A DNA stretch of 64,000 bases from Amyelois transitella. Its lineage: Eukaryota > Arthropoda > Insecta > Lepidoptera > Pyralidae. A program made the translations under genes and the position numbers. Within the stretch, counting starts at the first letter, position 1. Every line of letters starts with the position of its first letter. The stretch covers positions 6,634,001-6,698,000 of the forward strand of contig NC_083528.1 in assembly GCF_032362555.1 (NCBI RefSeq). The letters are read 5' to 3'. The notes beneath the pieces are model-generated. The model searched no databases. It was not told the DNA's origin and saw only the letters and a program-made list of their open reading frames with translations. Positions 62,663-64,000 of this stretch are shown in pieces.

Positions 62663-62919
62663 TGCCGTGTGGTTCCCGGCACCAATAAAAAAAAGAATAG
62701 GACCACTCCATCTCGTTCCCATGGATGTCGTAAAAAGCGACTAAGGGATAGGCTTATAAACTTGGGATTCTTCTCTTAGGCGATGGGCTAGCAACCTGTC
62801 ACTATTTGAATCTCAATTCCATCATAAAGCCAAATAGCTGAACGTGGCCTATCAGTTTTTTCAAGACTGTTGGCTCTGTCTACCCCGCAAGGGATATAGA
62901 CGTGATTATATGTATGTAT
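62663..62919 (+). mobile_element. Full-length SINE-A with 9-bp duplication
   Basis: Flanked by GTTCAACAG at 62654-62662 and 62920-62928. A good reference copy of the family: about 257 bp including tail. Confidence 0.94.
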
Positions 62920-63254
62920 GTTCAACAGTAACATCACGATCATTCACCCAGGAATATGGCACTGTATTTTGACCGATTATCGCACTGTTTCAAAAATTTT
63001 TGGCTTTGCTCCAAGTTTTCATTGAATGAGTGCCGGGTGCCGCGTTTAGTTTATTTGCTTCATGATCGAGGGCCCGCTGGTTTTGATTCAATATCGACGT
63101 GTCTTCTTTTTATTGTTAAATAACGCGATTGTGTTTTATAAAATCTCTGTTTTTCGCAATTTTTAAAGTGAGGAAAAAATTTACTTTTGATTTTATTCTA
63201 AGTCCTTGTCGAAACATTGTGCGAAAGAAGTTTTCTGCTCGGGACAACAAACAC

Positions 63255-63511
63255 ATACATATATGGTCACGTCTATATCCCTTGCGGGGTAGACAGACCC
63301 AACAGTCTTGAAAAGACTGAATGGCCACGTTCAGCTATTTGGCTTAATGATAGAATTGAGATTCAAATAGTGATAGGTTGCTAGTCCATTGCCTAAAAAA
63401 GAATCCCAAGTTTGTAAGCCTATCCCTTAGTCGCGTTTTACGACATCCATGGGAAAGAGATGGAGTGGTCCTATTCTTTTTTGTATTGGTGCCGGGAACC
63501 ACACGGCACAA
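63255..63511 (-). mobile_element. Full-length SINE-A, reverse orientation
   Basis: ACATACATATATGGTCACGT to GCCGGGAACCACACGGCACA. Confidence 0.92.
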
Positions 63512-63527
63512 ACACATTTTTTAATAT

Positions 63528-63660
63528 GTACACAGATTGACGTAGCCTTAAAGTAAGTTTGAGACTTGCAGTGCAGGCCAGTCTGAAAAAGATCAACCGT
63601 TTTTGACAGGATTCGAACCCAGGAACTCACATGAATACTACCAAATTAGTTAATTACTCA
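63528..63660 (-). mobile_element. SINE-B relative, diverged
   Basis: ACAGATTGACGTAGCCTTAA then GGATTCGAACCCAGGAACTC (box B in reverse). Similar layout to 50985-51222 but strongly decayed. Confidence 0.55.
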
Positions 63661-63872
63661 AATGAGAGACATGTCGAACTTAAAACGCCTTTTTTTGCCA
63701 AAAGTAAGAGTGAAAAAACTTTACACTTAACGCTAGCAGACGAAGAATAGATTTTATCCAAACAAGGTTCAACTGATTGTTATTCTACGAAGGTTCCCTT
63801 CAATACGGAAATAAAACTACGCCTAGTTTCACTTACTTGGTAAGTCATCAATAAAACTTAACCCTAATTCAA

Positions 63873-64000
63873 TCCAACTACTATTATAAAGGCGAAAGTT
63901 TGTATGGATGTTTGTTACTCTTTCACGCAAAAACTACTGAACCGATTACCATGAAATTTGGTATGTAGGTAGCTGAAGACCCAGAATAACACATAGGCTA
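63873..64000 (+). mobile_element. Helitron-like element, cut by window end
   Basis: TCCAACTACTATTATAAAGG and CTACTGAACCGATTACCATG match the 5' half of 61750-61954. Confidence 0.72.

Larger units (their letters stand above)
58669..64000 (-). other. Ca-alpha1D intron continuing past the window edge
   Basis: No exon recognised in this stretch. It contains the Tigger-like element, five SINE-A copies, SINE-B and SINE-C pieces and two Helitron-like ends, each listed. Confidence 0.6.

Noticed and set aside
10305..63511. SINE-A as a Helitron-derived (Lep1-like) element because of the terminal hairpin
   Set aside because: Several copies have exact 9-13 bp target duplications and ATGT tails, which Helitrons do not produce.

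Overview
The window is nuclear DNA of an insect, almost certainly a moth or butterfly (Lepidoptera). Evidence: AT-rich non-coding DNA, short introns, insect orthologues with GT-AG splicing, and a dense load of lepidopteran-style repeats (SINEs with ATGT tails, Helitron-like ends, DIRS and CR1-like elements).

Four protein-coding genes are supported. (1) The last exon of a UBE2H-type ubiquitin-conjugating enzyme lies at 61-248 (+), followed by a probable long 3' UTR or downstream region. (2) Tom40, the pore of the outer mitochondrial membrane import complex, lies at 9255-21410 (-) in eight exons that join in frame to 315 codons. Its introns hold a nested 5.3-kb CR1-like retrotransposon, a 32-bp minisatellite and many SINEs. 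(3) STEEP1 (CXorf56/UPF0428 family) lies at 21853-22500 (+) as one intronless ORF, divergent from Tom40 across 442 bp. (4) An L-type voltage-gated calcium channel alpha-1 subunit (Cav1, Ca-alpha1D type) fills 31754-58668 (-). About 40 exons run from IS1 to the C terminus with almost continuous phase matching; the N-terminal exons lie beyond the right edge. All four selectivity-filter glutamates, the beta-subunit binding motif and the IQ region are visible. Two mutually exclusive IIIS5 exons, a 33-nt IVS3-S4 microexon and alternative C-terminal ends are apparent.

The 23.8-29.0 kb stretch between STEEP1 and the channel is a DIRS-type tyrosine-recombinase retrotransposon. It keeps inverted terminal repeats and the internal complementary region, but its genes are broken. 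The right 5 kb (58.7-64.0 kb) is a channel intron holding a Tigger/pogo-like remnant, SINEs and Helitron-like pieces.

The best leads are: a SINE whose 3' end matches the 3' end of a LINE in the same window; insertions of SINEs, all antisense, directly against splice donors, one of which seems to have rebuilt a donor through its target-site duplication; a decayed local duplication of the channel's IS2-S3 exon; and the mutually exclusive IIIS5 exons. No wholly new system could be demonstrated from sequence alone.
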